NCBI GenBank assembly: GCA_950022655.1
Contig: OX465583.1
Coordinates: 64,012,306-64,076,305 of the forward strand
Reading direction: 5' to 3'
DNA length: 64,000 nt
Origin: Alentia gelatinosa
Lineage: Eukaryota; Annelida; Polychaeta; Phyllodocida; Polynoidae
Under the pieces are notes generated by a model that saw nothing but the letters and a program-made list of their open reading frames with translations, was not told the origin of the DNA and made no database searches. The translations under genes and the position numbers were made by a program. Of the stretch, positions 42,587-52,689 are shown in pieces (the stretch's first letter is position 1; each line of letters begins with the position of its first letter).

Positions 42587-42880
42587 ATAACTTGGTCCGT
42601 ACTCCACCAAGGATGACCATGGAGAAATTCACAAAGCGAAGCTGAGTGAATCACATAGCAGTCAAATGAGGTGGAGTGCAGACCAAGTTATTTTCATCAG
42701 GTGGGTTTCTGATTTTATAAATTATCCCACCACGTATACACAATCAGGAACATTATTAATCAATAAAATAACTCACCCAATTAGCTATTGAGTATTGGGT
42801 ACGCTACCTTCACGTCCGTGGAGTATGAGTTCCTTATGTTAAGCCTATGGAGAAATATACCGGGGTGAGATGATCCCTGA
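42587..42880. mobile_element. Family C unit: hairpin plus module
   Basis: The hairpin (about 42587-42702) pairs AATAACTTGGTCCGTACTCCA with TGGAGTGCAGACCAAGTTATT around AAAGCGAAGCTGAGTGAA. The module begins near ATTATCCCACCACG and ends CCGGGGTGAGATGAT. It carries the TTAAGCCTATGGAGAAATA word. Confidence 0.7.
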
Positions 42881-43027
42881 TATATCTGTCTGATATATCT
42901 ATCTGTCATGTCGGTGAGAATCGGCGTCATTCCTGACGATGAATACACTTCATCGACCCGATTTTATTACCTTTCCCGACGCATCGGGCATTACGAACAT
43001 GTCAGATATGACCGACTTTTCAACGAC

Positions 43028-43303
43028 TGTAAGTGTTGATTCCACCAACAGGATGCATTTGCCGTGATATGTCTTGGTGTATTTTGTAATATATTACAGT
43101 GTCGGGATATTTCGTATCTGCTATGTCACAAAACGTAGCTGTGCGGTGTCGGGTGTATGTTTTGGTGCTCCACCACCGCGACACCTCAAGAAACAACGCG
43201 ACAATTAGGCACGCGGTTACTCAAACCTAGCCCGATTTAGCAAGACAACCAAATCGGGACTAATCTCGATACATCTTGTGTGTTGGTGGAATCAGCACTT
43301 TAC
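43028..43303 (+). mobile_element. Family G element
   Basis: Ends AGTGTTGATTCCACCAACA and TGTTGGTGGAATCAGCACTTT are inverted repeats. Internally TGTATGTTTTGGTGCTCCAC and CAAACCTAGCCCGATTTA are shared with 59896-60155. About 276 bp, non-coding. Confidence 0.8.
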
Positions 43304-43304
43304 T

Positions 43305-43870
43305 GTTCCCGATTCTGGGCAGGCCATTTAACACTGGTCCGATATACAAGTATTATATACCGATTTGTAGCTAATATATTGGCGAGTATAGTTTATGAAA
43401 ACCATTCCCCAGTATCTTAATTAGACCAGACGTTATATAACGTTGAATTATTGTGTTTATCCCACATCGACATCTACCACCGATTCTCAGCGATCCGAGA
43501 CTTGTACGTTCTCAATTATGGACAACTAATTATTATCATCATGAGATAATAACTACATCTCTGTCATAAGATCCAACATAATCCTTACAGACGTTTAGAG
43601 ACGTCAGATTTTGAGAACGAAGTGGGTCCAGGTGTTCAAAATGTCTGACACTGTACTCGTTATAAGACAGAGGAACGGACCGAACTAATGGATTTACAAT
43701 GGGTAAAAGACGGTATTCAGGGACAGACGGACTAATGAACGTAATGGAGCTCAACTAATGTCCGGGTATGGAGAAAGAAGTCATTGTTCTAAGATTTAAA
43801 AAACGACATTCAGAAAATAAAAGGATAGGTGCGACCTAAAGTGGTGAAAGTAAAACCAAGGAGCAGTTGC
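43305..43870. other. No gene recognised
   Basis: Nothing supportable was seen. Confidence 0.3.
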
Positions 43871-43871
43871 A

Positions 43872-44104
43872 ATAGTCAGTTTTCACTTTTCCAAGGAATT
43901 CCTGGTTTTCATTTTCAGTATATGAAATTATTATTTCTTGTATATAATAAACTTGGCCTAATTTACGCCAATAAACATTGGTTTAAACCTCCCCCAACCA
44001 TATCCCATGGCCAATAATGGTGAGTTTTCCATGTTTTCTCAGTCTCTCTGAGGCAGTAAATTCCAAATATGTTCTATATTTTCACGACCCCAACTGACAT
44101 CCCT
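43872..44104. mobile_element. Family B copy
   Basis: Starts TAGTCAGTTTTCACTTTTCC and ends CCCCAACTGACATCCCTGG. It includes CCATGGCCAATAATGGTGAG and TCTCTGAGGCAGTAAATTCC, almost identical to the 16.6 kb copy. Confidence 0.75.
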
Positions 44105-44209
44105 GGTGATCTTCCAGATGTTTACTATAACTGTGATCGTTGTTTAGAGAATAGCCACTGCTATTAAATGTTAGCTGAACCTAATGCATGACAATAAAAC
44201 GGCCTCAAT

Positions 44210-44395
44210 CCCAGTAAACTTTCATAGGTTATCTCTTCATAAACCTATTCAAGTTTACAGTGAGAGCTCGTTACCATCTCCTCTGAATAGCTACGTAATT
44301 CATGGTGCTTCTCCCTGTGGATCACTACGTCATTCAAACTCGATGGGATACGAGCTCTGTCCGTAAGTTTCCATAGGTTTCCTCCATATCTCATC
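44210..44395. repeat. Foldback hairpin of family C type
   Basis: Outer arms AGTAAACTTTCATAGGTT and GTAAGTTTCCATAGG, inner arms GAGCTCGTTACCATC and GATGGGATACGAGCTC, with ACTACGTCATTCAAACTCG. No module was found beside it. Confidence 0.6.
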
Positions 44396-44399
44396 CTTA

Positions 44400-44748
44400 T
44401 TCATCAGAATCCACGATCCGCTCACTGTTCAGAGCAGGCTAGTGTGAGTGTCAGAGATCTCGAGAAGAGTTTAGGAACCGGTCCCAGGGGCTGGTTACGT
44501 GAGTGCGGTGGAGGAGTAATGATTGAAGGAAGCGGGTCTCAGGAAACAATGCTTTGTAATAATGGGAGCGGTGTAGGAGGGACTGTGTACATGTAGAGTG
44601 AGTCCACTCAGCACGTTGCATTGTTCCCAGGTATCGTGCTGCGGCATTGATTCCCAGCCCGGAACATGGCTGAGATGCTGTGAATATTAGAGACGGCTAG
44701 AATCTGCCCCACACAATACCTACTTGAGATGTCGCCAGTAGGGAACTT
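44400..44748. other. No gene recognised
   Basis: G-rich, with a CAGGAAACAATGCTTTGTAA word that might be a transcription-factor site. I cannot support more. Confidence 0.25.
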
Positions 44749-44754
44749 CTATTA

Positions 44755-45052
44755 TTATATACCTATGTGTGAATGTCTATCAAATACTGCCCGATGATAG
44801 GGGTACAGTAATAATAATCTTCATGCCCGCTGTGACTGACTTAAGAAGTCATTAAAATGGCGGTTTTTTTCCATCCATTTGAGGTACATGGCAATAAACA
44901 AACGTCTTTGCTGTGGACAAAGTGAGTGTGACTGAATTACATCTTTTACTTGTTGTTTTGGTCCAAAATATTCACCTCGTTCTTCGAACTCGATGAACAT
45001 TTCGGACCAAAAGAACCCGGAACATATCCCACTCAGTCACACTAACCATGTC
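44755..45052 (+). mobile_element. Family E unit: module plus hairpin
   Basis: Module from TTATATACCTATGTGTGAAT, with CAAATACTGCCCGATGATAGG, to about 44895. Then the junction AACAAACGTCTTTGCTG, then a hairpin at about 44921-45050 pairing GAGTGTGACTGAATTAC and TTTTGGTCCAAAATATTCACC with their inverses around TCGTTCTTCGAACTCGA. The junction matches 23135-23153 inverted. Confidence 0.7.
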
Positions 45053-45488
45053 TCCATATAACACCCCCAACCCCACCTGCCATCCCTCCACGCTATAAAG
45101 CGTTGAAAGCAAACATAGCAAGTTCTTAGTGGAACTGAGACGGGATGAAGTAACCTGCATTCTGAGGTGTTTTTGGTGTGTTCACAGCCTGATTAGTGGG
45201 TATAGTCAAAGCGGGGCGCAGGTGGTAACCTCTAAAAGGGGCCCAGACTGAGACAATGGAGGTGCTGAGACAGCACGTTCCGCGTAGGGGAGGAGGAAAG
45301 TTAATTAAGCCCGTGCCAGCAGTATCTCACACGGTTCCATATATGGAGAGATTGTTGTTGGTGGGAGGCGGCGGCGTGTGGGGAGGAAGGGACCTGGGGA
45401 GAAACTGCAGGGGAGAAGTCTGAGAGGATTAAAGACGAGGCGACGTGAGGGCCGACATGCCCGAGTAAGGCCAGCTCCAGAATGCGAG
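45053..45488. other. G-rich stretch, no gene supported
   Basis: GGCGGCGGCGTG and neighbouring words give a small GC peak at 45365-45385. Frames have no domain. Confidence 0.3.
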
Positions 45489-45490
45489 AG

Positions 45491-45831
45491 TCAAGTGCTG
45501 ATTCCACCAACACGATGCATTTACCGTGTTATATCTTATATTGTTGCGATATATCTTACCGCCTTTGCCGCGACACGTCACGCACAATCATATCTGTACT
45601 TTTTCGGGATGTTGTGTGTATATTTTAGTGCTCCACCACCACGATGCTTCAAGATCTATTGCTGACATATCGCGGCATATTGCGACAGGAACGTGGCAAA
45701 GGTGCTTAACCAGACCGATGCTTTGAAGCAAATATGCACACGATTATTCAAAACCTAGCAAGACGTATCAAGATAACCAAATTGTGACACATCTCGCAAT
45801 ATCTTGTGTGTTGGTGGAAGAGGCCCTTTAA
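45491..45831 (+). mobile_element. Family G element
   Basis: Starts AGTGCTGATTCCACCAACAC and ends TGTGTTGGTGGAAGAGGCCC. Internally TAGTGCTCCACCACCACGATG and GGTGCTTAACCAGACCGATG. About 340 bp, with opposite orientation of internal words to 61261-61645. Confidence 0.8.
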
Positions 45832-45834
45832 TGG

Positions 45835-46440
45835 GCGAGTCCAGCTTCTCGGGAGATGCTGTGTCTGGATCGAAATCAATGTCCGTCAAATGTTCCTTTA
45901 GATGGCTGAAACGAATTTCTGAAATTTTTTACCCCCCTCCCAATCTTGTACACTATAGAACGAAGAAGGGGCGGGCTTACGCACAATTTCCAAAAATGTT
46001 AACCCACCCCCTCAGTGCGTACATACTTTATGGATTCCCTTCAGGGAAAGAGTAAGGACATTTAAAAGAGAATAGAGGGAAACGCCTTGGCCTTCATACC
46101 TACCCTATTCGTCAATGTGTCAAACACCTCTATTGAAAAGAATGGACGGTAAACTACCCAAACAAACAAAATAAAATAGACCGAGTAGCCAATGACTGCA
46201 TTCGCAGCAAACCCCGACCTTGACCCTGACCTCCTTACATGATATTTTCTAGCGCCTTGGGACGGCTCTGCAGTCGAGAGTTGACCTACAATCCAATGGG
46301 CCACAACCACCCTCTACTCTGTTCCTACACTGGGGTCCTGAGACCCTCATCTTCTATCCATCTCGATGAACAAACCGAACCGAGTGCCTCTCACTGAGCA
46401 GCTCATTGACTGAAGAGCGATCCTCCATTCACGCCTGAAC
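45835..46440. mobile_element. Family M fragment and unassigned sequence
   Basis: 45918-46040 carries an inverted family M element (ATTTTTTACCCCCCTCCCAA ... CAGTGCGTACATACTTTATGG). The remainder, including an 82-codon minus frame at 46062-46310, is unassigned. Confidence 0.4.
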
Positions 46441-46449
46441 AAGGCTTAC

Positions 46450-46905
46450 GGCATCCTGAGTATTGCATCACGGTATCAGAATAATTTGAATTACTTCGCA
46501 AATCCAGGTAGGAACGTATAAATCTCCATGTTGATCTCGTGTCTGCTTTCTCACATCCTGGCCGCTGATTGGCTAGTTCCTTGTGACGTCATCCCCCATC
46601 ACTCCACCACGACCGTGGCGTAGTATTGGCAATTTACTGGCTGATTGTTACATATATTCTTTTATTCCCCAGCAGTGGTAGATTTACTGCTATATTAAAG
46701 GCCAGTCCTTCTCATGCCATGTCTGTGTGGTCTGGGAAGTAAAAGAACTCCCACCTCAGTAAATCTGTAGAGGTGAGATTTCTACCTACATTCATCTCAT
46801 AGACTCGGTCAAACCCAAAGTAAGTCTAATTGAACAAATTGGACGTTAAACTACCCAAAAAAAAAAAAAGTTATTCCTATGGCTAAACTTGTATCAGGAA
46901 TTGAT
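46450..46905. mobile_element. Family C long variant, split by a SINE
   Basis: Family words (GATTGGCTAGTTCCTTGTGA, CCACGACCGTGGCGTAGT) run to about 46660, then resume after the SINE at TATTCCTATGGCTAAACTTG. It matches the 1035-1328 element. Confidence 0.55.
46665..46872 (+). mobile_element. SINE-A copy, inserted in family C
   Basis: Starts CCCCAGCAGTGGTAGATTTAC and ends GGACGTTAAACTACCC followed by a pure A run. The tRNA head is absent. Confidence 0.85.
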
Positions 46906-46909
46906 GAAT

Positions 46910-47385
46910 TGTTAGCTCTCACAATAGCACCGCTGCTTTGTTTGTGTATGTGTTGAGAAAAACGCCGTATGTAAACATCAGTCATTGAAAAAATGCATTA
47001 TATGAGCCAAATCCTGATTTAAATTTTCGAACATTTCGCTCTGAATTCAAGCAGAATTCTCTGTTTTGCGTATTTCTATCCAATTATCTCAGTTCCCCTG
47101 TGTTTTTTCTTGGGGCTTCAGTTCGTATTTCGCTCAGGTATCCTCTCCTGCCACCAAAAGACGCCCTTCAAATCCGGAACATTTGGTCCCAAATTTAGCC
47201 TAGGTTTCATGTTGCTTCACCTAATGAGAAAACTGGTTGTTATTTGAACAATAACTAACACGGACTAGCCCTGGAGAGTAATTTCTCACGATGAACTAGT
47301 GTAGGATGTTGGTGTGGGTGGGAGACACTGACGTGTGCCCGTGGCGCTGGCGGGATCGGCTTCTCCTCGGGGTGGTAATTAATTG
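46910..47385. other. No gene recognised
   Basis: Nothing supportable was seen. Confidence 0.3.
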
Positions 47386-47394
47386 GGGTTGTGT

Positions 47395-48056
47395 TAGACT
47401 TGCCCGAGTCTTTGATTATGAACATTCTTTAAATGATTAATCACAATAACAATAAAGTTAATTAAAATATGTATCCTTCTCTGACTTGCCCATGAATCAA
47501 AAACTTGTCCACTATGAACCAAATCTCCTGTTTATGGCCCCAAACTGCTCTCTTTAACCCTATACCTGCTCATACCCATCCCCCTCCCTTCCTTCACTTC
47601 TCTGGCCACCTGTGTTGTCATAGCAATAAAGTTCGTCTGCTCCTGACTTTGACTCGATTGAGATCAAAGTGAGAGGGTATCAATCTCCCAGCAGGTATCC
47701 TGACCAGTAGCCATGATATCTGTATGGAGAGTGTTGGGAATACTGGTGCTAAACAACGCCAGAAATCCAACGCTATTACCGATTGTACCAGTCCCTGTAT
47801 CCCAACGAGGAGGGTAGCCATAGGATGCAGGTATCCCAACGAGGAGAGTAGCCATAGGATGCAGGTATCCCAATGAGGAGAGTAGCCATAGGATGCAGGT
47901 ATCCCAACGAGGAGGGTAGCCATAGGATGCAGGTATCCCAATGAGGAGAGTAGCCATAGGATGCAGGGCCTTTATCCCAACGAAGAGAGAAGCCATAGGA
48001 GGCAGGTATCCCAACGAGGAGAGTAGCCATAGTATGCAGGGAGTGGAGCCAGTCTA
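47395..48056 (-). mobile_element. Family J copy, 662 bp, with minisatellite
   Basis: Inverted relative to 30196-30747. Ends TAGACTTGCCCGAGTC and GGAGCCAGTCTA, flanked by GGGTTGTGT (47386-47394) and GGTTTGTGT (48057-48065), eight of nine identical. The conserved half (TGTTGTCATAGCAATAAA, GGTATCAATCTCCCAGCAGG) is followed by a 34-bp tandem array. Confidence 0.85.
47799..48045 (-). repeat. 34-bp minisatellite inside J
   Basis: About seven units of TATCCCAACGAGGAGAGTAG then CCATAGGATGCAGG. The 7.3 and 30.2 kb J copies carry one such unit, so the array expanded within the element. Open frames of 84-119 codons here are translations of the array. Confidence 0.95.
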
Positions 48057-48069
48057 GGTTTGTGTCTGC

Positions 48070-48525
48070 GGAGGCGGGGGCTCAGGCAATGAGACAGACT
48101 CATTAGCCGAGGGGTCAGAGGCTGGGTCCTTCTGTGCTACCGGACAATGGTCACTCAGCGCCTCGACGACTGACATCAACTGGACGTGACCCACATCCAA
48201 TCATCAGAGAAAGCGTCCACACAGTAAGCACAGACCAAGCTGATCAACACGGAAATTACACACCAAGTGTATGCCGGAGACACGCCGAGCGAGAAACGCA
48301 GAGATTTCTGGAATCGCCAACAGAAAATGGCGTGGACGTGAGCTCTTTTTTTTCTGACAGGCATATCTTCATTCAGATTGTTGGTTGTTGAGCCATTATA
48401 AGTAGAAATCTGCTGAGTTCCACTTGAATCTTCACCTAATAGGTTGGAAATGTACCTATCTCAGCAAGTTCACTGAATATTGATAAACCCTGTTACACTT
48501 ACAGATATAGCGGCCTGTCGAGTCT
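48070..48525. other. No gene recognised
   Basis: Nothing supportable was seen. Confidence 0.3.
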
Positions 48526-48529
48526 ATAG

Positions 48530-48803
48530 AGGAAACCTCTAGGGTCAGAGCTCGTATCCCATCGAGTTTGAATCCCGTAGTAATTCGCCGCGTGAATTAC
48601 GATGCGATTCAAACGAGATTGGAATGAGCTCTGACCTTTAACTTGAGGAGGTTTCTGGATTTATCTCATCCTTCACATTGACTAATGGGCTAACATTTGT
48701 GACATAATCCCCTATTGCATATTTATCCTAAATTTCTCATGGGCTTTGGATACGAGTTCCCAATGTCAAGTCTATAGAGAAAAAATACCAGGGGTGAGAT
48801 AAA
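48530..48803. mobile_element. Family C unit: hairpin plus module
   Basis: The hairpin (48530-48656) pairs GAAACCTCTAGGGTCAGAGCTC with GAGCTCTGACC...GAGGAGGTTTC, inner arms GAGTTTGAATC and GATTCAAACGAG, centre TCGCCGCGTGAA. The module runs from TTTATCTCATCC to CCAGGGGTGAGATAAA. Confidence 0.75.
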
Positions 48804-48859
48804 GCGTAGTAAACTATCGCGAGTCGCTCCCAGTCACGTGTCATTAATGAAACAAGACA

Positions 48860-49015
48860 CGACATGTTGTCCTTCCGGTGAACGTCAACTTCCGGTTCCT
48901 GTCCGGAAGCGGGTGCGGAGACGCGGCGTCGGCTGCCGATCTCAGGTCCGCGAGAGAGAAACCCGACCCGCCCGCCACGCCCCCTACTGGGGCTCGTCGA
49001 CACTGCTGTCCTATT
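48860..49015. promoter_or_regulatory. CpG-rich block with three ETS-type sites
   Basis: CCTTCCGG (48871-48878), ACTTCCGG (48888-48895) and CCGGAAG (48903-48909) lie within 40 bases, at the head of a CpG-rich segment (CGGAGACGCGGCGTCGG). Clustered CCGGAAG sites are common at housekeeping promoters. No exon is attached. A 60-codon plus frame across it has no domain. Confidence 0.4.
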
Positions 49016-49096
49016 CGTAGATCATCCATCGGTCATTATTCCCTATAATATAGATAGACAATACTCGATAGTTTTGTGTACAGGCAGTCGTAGTGG

Positions 49097-49385
49097 GGGT
49101 AGGGAGTTAGCTCAGTAGGTAGGGCACTGGACTTGCAACCCTCAGGTTGTAAGACTTTCTGAAGTCGAGTCCCACCCCCAGCAGTGGTAGATTTACTGCT
49201 ATATCAAAGGCCAATCCTTACAAAAGAACTCTCACCTCGGTAAATGTGTAGGGGTGAGATTTCTACCTGAATTCATCACATAAATTCGATCACCACATTT
49301 GTGGTGTAAAAGAACCTTGGGAAAGTCTGGTAAGGACCTATAATGGTTGACTGTGAATTAAATCAAACCAAACAAAAAAACAAAC
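49097..49385 (+). mobile_element. SINE-A copy with full tRNA-like head
   Basis: The head GGGAGTTAGCTCAGTAGGTA carries an A-box and GAAGTCGAGTCCC a B-box-like T-arm. The usual TGCAGCCACTTTTCTCC linker is missing, so CCCACCCCCAGCAGTGG joins directly. The body follows, with an internal deletion of the CATACCATGTCTATG part. The tail is CAAACCAAACAAAAAAACAA. Confidence 0.85.
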
Positions 49386-49387
49386 AG

Positions 49388-49715
49388 GTAGACGTAAACC
49401 ACGAGTGCTTGAAGCGTCGCTATACACGAGGGTTAGCGATAATATTACGACGTCAACCTCAAGTGGTTTACAGAGCCGCCTGCCCACATAACCACCGTTA
49501 TTGTTGTATTTATTATTCATCTTCTCAAATAGATTAAACCAAGTCATTGTCATATTAAAGGATATTAAGGGAATAACAATGGACCATTTCCTTGCTCTAT
49601 AGCACAAACGGACTATTTTCCCGTATACCTTGGTTTTAAAGGCCGTATACCGTGGATTTGAATCCGTATATCACAGACATGGTCTCTGGCAGGTTTTATA
49701 TGATGGTATATATAC
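49388..49715 (+). mobile_element. Family N element
   Basis: A foldback-type start (GTAGACGTAAACCACGAG ... CTCAAGTGGTTTACAGAGCC), then TTTATTATTCATCTTCTCAA. It ends with GTATACCGTGGATTTGAATC-type repeats. Similar to 50105-50372 in the same orientation. Confidence 0.6.
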
Positions 49716-50100
49716 GACATATAGCCTATGATCCATGGGCGCCGCCATGACGCCCCCCGAGTAGGTGTTCTTCACTAAAGGAGGTGAAAAAGTAGGTGTT
49801 CTTCACTAAAGGAGGTGGAAAAGAAGTGAGTGATAATTGGGAAATGTCACAACTTTAGCCTTGCTCACATATGTATATAAAGTGTTCCATATGGAAAATA
49901 TCATGTCTTGGGTTTAGTTATTATGTCATCCTACTTTGGGATGGGTGTAGAGAGTCAAGGGAACCATGGTAAAATATTGAAAGGCAGTTGAATTTTGTAA
50001 GAACAAAGAGCCAGAATACAGGTTTGTCCCCCGACCACCTAGTGACTGCTTCGTGAACTAACAATGTCTCTGTCCCCTATAGACAATAAACGATGTTTTT
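49716..50100. other. Unassigned, with a 31-bp duplication
   Basis: GTAGGTGTTCTTCACTAAAG begins twice, at about 49761 and 49792. Otherwise nothing is recognised. Confidence 0.4.
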
Positions 50101-50104
50101 TTCG

Positions 50105-50372
50105 ACAGGCAGCCATAAACCACGAGCGGTTGACATGTAATAATACACGTGGTTTATAGAGCCGCCCGTTCACATAACCATCATGTGTTGTATTTATTAT
50201 CCATCTTCTCAAGTAAATTAATCCCAGCAGTGGCCATATTTAAGGGTTTATCAATATGGATTTTTTTACTTTATAGCACAAAGGAACTAGTTTTCCGTAT
50301 ACCATGGCTTTGAGGCTGTATACCACAGACTTGAATCCGTATACCACTGTCATAGTATCTGATATGTTTGAT
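50105..50372 (+). mobile_element. Family N element
   Basis: ACAGGCAGCCATAAACCACG pairs with CGTGGTTTATAGAGCCGCC. Then TTTATTATCCATCTTCTCAA, ending with GTATACCACAGACTTGAATC and GTATACCACTGTCATAG. Confidence 0.6.
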
Positions 50373-50374
50373 AT

Positions 50375-50935
50375 AAGGGATCGTGGTTTACTGAGTCTCC
50401 ATACATTTTTACTGACGTCTATATATTCCATGGATGATAGAATAATAGAAATCTAAAATGAATACAAAAAAACAGTAATGAAAGAATCGCCCCGACATTG
50501 CTTTGCCGACACTGCACACTCATTAGGTCTATCACAAAGGGTGGTTAATGTAAGCGACGGGCGCTCGGTCTCCGGCCTCAACAGCGTCAATACAGACAGA
50601 CACGTATGACACGTATGTGGCGTATTTGGTCCCGTCAGTCAGGGGCCCCGCTCTGTGTATATTAGGGAAACAATGGCGCATAAACTGTGCTGAGCACTGA
50701 GCTGTTGGCAATGGATCCCAACTGCGCCTGTTCATAACGCGAGCCCTGGTGCTAATGACTTGGCCTCCGGGATGACATACCTTGTCGCCCCATGGACGTT
50801 TGTATAAACATGTATATATACATCTACATACTTATCCGCACCTAGAATGGTAGTGTTATTTAGAGTTATTATGACTCAGAACCAATATGGTAGTCTTACG
50901 TACATCAACAGGGGCCAAAACATTAGGTATAAAGA
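50375..50935. other. No gene recognised
   Basis: Nothing supportable was seen. Confidence 0.3.
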
Positions 50936-50939
50936 AAGA

Positions 50940-51207
50940 AATTGATGAGTGTTTGGTCTGTGTCCCCGTCCGCCATAGAGTTTGGTGTGCGCAGTGATAT
51001 GGACGAGGCGATAGCTTAGTGAATATTCTGAAACGCTCCAAAAGAGATGGCGGATTGGGACTCAGACCCATACTTCTGATTTGATTTTAGCCGGGAAATA
51101 TCTATCTATTCATCACCCATTTAGTATGAGTTATCATACTCGCAAGCCTGTTGAGTACGAATTCCTGATATTAAGGCCATGCACGTTTATACCAGGCTAA
51201 GATAGAA
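50940..51207. mobile_element. C3 unit: hairpin plus module
   Basis: The hairpin (about 50957-51072) pairs GGTCTGTGTCCCCGTCCGCCA with TGGCGGATTGGGACTCAGACC around GACGAGGCGATAGCTTAGTG. The module runs from TTGATTTTAGCCGG to ACCAGGCTAAGATAGAA. Confidence 0.75.
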
Positions 51208-51273
51208 TGCTAGTCTCAAAAGGTAACTAATTCAAATCCATGTTCTAATATATACATGTATGTACATGTACTA

Positions 51274-51366
51274 CAGTTGAACGCCGTTATAAAGAGTTCC
51301 TTACGAGACCACAAGTTTTCATGAAACGCTGTACTGTGTGGTCTGCCTCCTTGAGTGGTTTACTGT
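51274..51366. mobile_element. pogo/Tigger-like MITE (family K variant)
   Basis: CAGTTGAACGCCGTTATAA follows TA. The right end GTGGTTTACTG is its diverged inverse. Very short, with no coding part. Confidence 0.45.
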
Positions 51367-51477
51367 GGTGTATGATATTCGGACAAGAATATCGTTGTTA
51401 TTACTTTTCTGTGTTTTTAAACTCTCGCTTGACGAAGACAAACATAATAATCCTTGTTGTGACCGTATGTACTGGGG

Positions 51478-51612
51478 ATGAGTGTGGGGTGGGGTGGGGG
51501 TCCAAAATTTGAAAATTTTTGCATATGCTCCTTCTTTGTCCTATTGCATACAACACTGGGGTTGGGGGTCAATCTTTTCGGAAATTCCGTATATATACTT
51601 TATTGATGGCCC
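51478..51612. mobile_element. Family M diverged copy
   Basis: GGGGTGGGGGTCCAAAATTTG and GTCCTATTGCATACAACACT parallel 4930-5040. Confidence 0.4.
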
Positions 51613-51756
51613 CCTATGAAATTATAAATTTTCCATGAATCGAATAACTTCATCCATCACATCATGTACCTGAATGCTACCTTTATTGATGGCCCCCTAT
51701 GAAATGTATAAATTCTCCATGAATCGAATAACTACATCATGTACCTAAATGCTACC
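51599..51756. repeat. About 80-bp direct duplication
   Basis: TTTATTGATGGCCCCCTATG, TCCATGAATCGAATAACT and CATCATGTACCTRAATGCTA each occur twice, in order. Confidence 0.85.
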
Positions 51757-51759
51757 TAA

Positions 51760-52420
51760 AGCCACCTTACATCCGACGTGATAAAGCCTGCTTACACCTG
51801 ACGTCATAGACTGTATTGCCTCAAGGAAGCGATGTGATGTCACATAGGGCTTGTGCTCAGTAATCTCTGACGTAGACTTCCCGATAAAGCCTGGTGGTGT
51901 GGCTGCTCAGAGTTAACGTTCAGTAGCTCTGTGGACCCAGTTCATGACCTCACCCAGCTGCCAGACTCACTCAATATACTTCACTCGACTAGGCTCCGAT
52001 TCATTGCACGCCAATTGTGTTCGGTTGCGCGGCTCTCGAGTATTACGTTTAGAGCTGTGATCAAAGAGCCGGAAATTAGCCGCCCAACATTTTAGGGCGG
52101 TCATTTTGAAGTGTTGGTCGATATGGGACGTTGATAGTGCGACTGAACCAAAAAACTCAGGAGGGTTAATTCTTAAAACAATGTTGTGCTTATTCAAATA
52201 AAAATCAAAGGTATCATTCTGCATATGCATTGTGCGTAGATCAGTATGCCCGATGCCTCCAATATTTACAGATATCCTAATTTTAAATTATCATATGGGT
52301 AGATTTGTTTGTCCAAATATAGACTCAAGTGTGGTGGGTTCTAACCTTACGCTGTTAAGAAAAAGAGGAATCGGCCATTTCCGGGAAACTCCAAGATTGA
52401 CGATTTTCTCATTATTATAT
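51760..52420. other. No gene recognised
   Basis: An 87-codon minus frame and a 105-codon plus frame have no domain. Confidence 0.3.
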
Positions 52421-52422
52421 AC

Positions 52423-52682
52423 ATGTGGTTGTATGTCCTATATACACCGCCCGATCCTACCCAACTCATCGAAAAGTGAAGGCAGAAAAATGGCTACGTT
52501 AAGGTATATACTAATAATACGAAAACAGGTATACCGTGTCTGTACATGATAAATATTGGGTAAAATGGATGATGAGATGACCCTCTGCCTCTGAGCATCG
52601 GTTTTTCTGATCGTCAATTTACCGCGTAATTATCACGTACAGCCACAGAAACCCTGTTTCCGTATATTATTTGCTGTGCACT
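52423..52682 (+). mobile_element. Family E unit: short module plus hairpin
   Basis: Module TTATTATATACATGTGG to GGTATATACTAATAATA, about 95 bp. Then a hairpin (52519-52680) from ATACGAAAACAGGTATACCG to CCCTGTTTCCGTATATTAT. It has the same hairpin sequence family as 10685-10803. ATTA lies at both outer edges. Confidence 0.75.
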
Positions 52683-52689
52683 GAAACGT

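Noticed and set aside
42925..42960. CCTGACGATGAATACACTTCATCGACCCG as a third hammerhead (described by its core CTGACGA at about 42929)
   Set aside because: Stem II is present, but the obligatory GAAA is replaced and no GUC site is in the right place.
47618..48030. Three minus-strand frames of 84-119 codons with a repeated MATLLVGIPASYG-like motif
   Set aside because: They are produced by the 34-bp minisatellite. All three frames stay open because of the repeat, and single-unit J copies have no such frame.
49107..49180. Functional tRNA gene
   Set aside because: The head has A- and B-box words but continues into the SINE-A body, and the cloverleaf arms are mismatched.
4100..49260. SINE-A body word GGGGTGAGAT as evidence of kinship with the family C terminus
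   Set aside because: Only about ten bases match, and the surrounding SINE and C sequences differ; probably coincidence.
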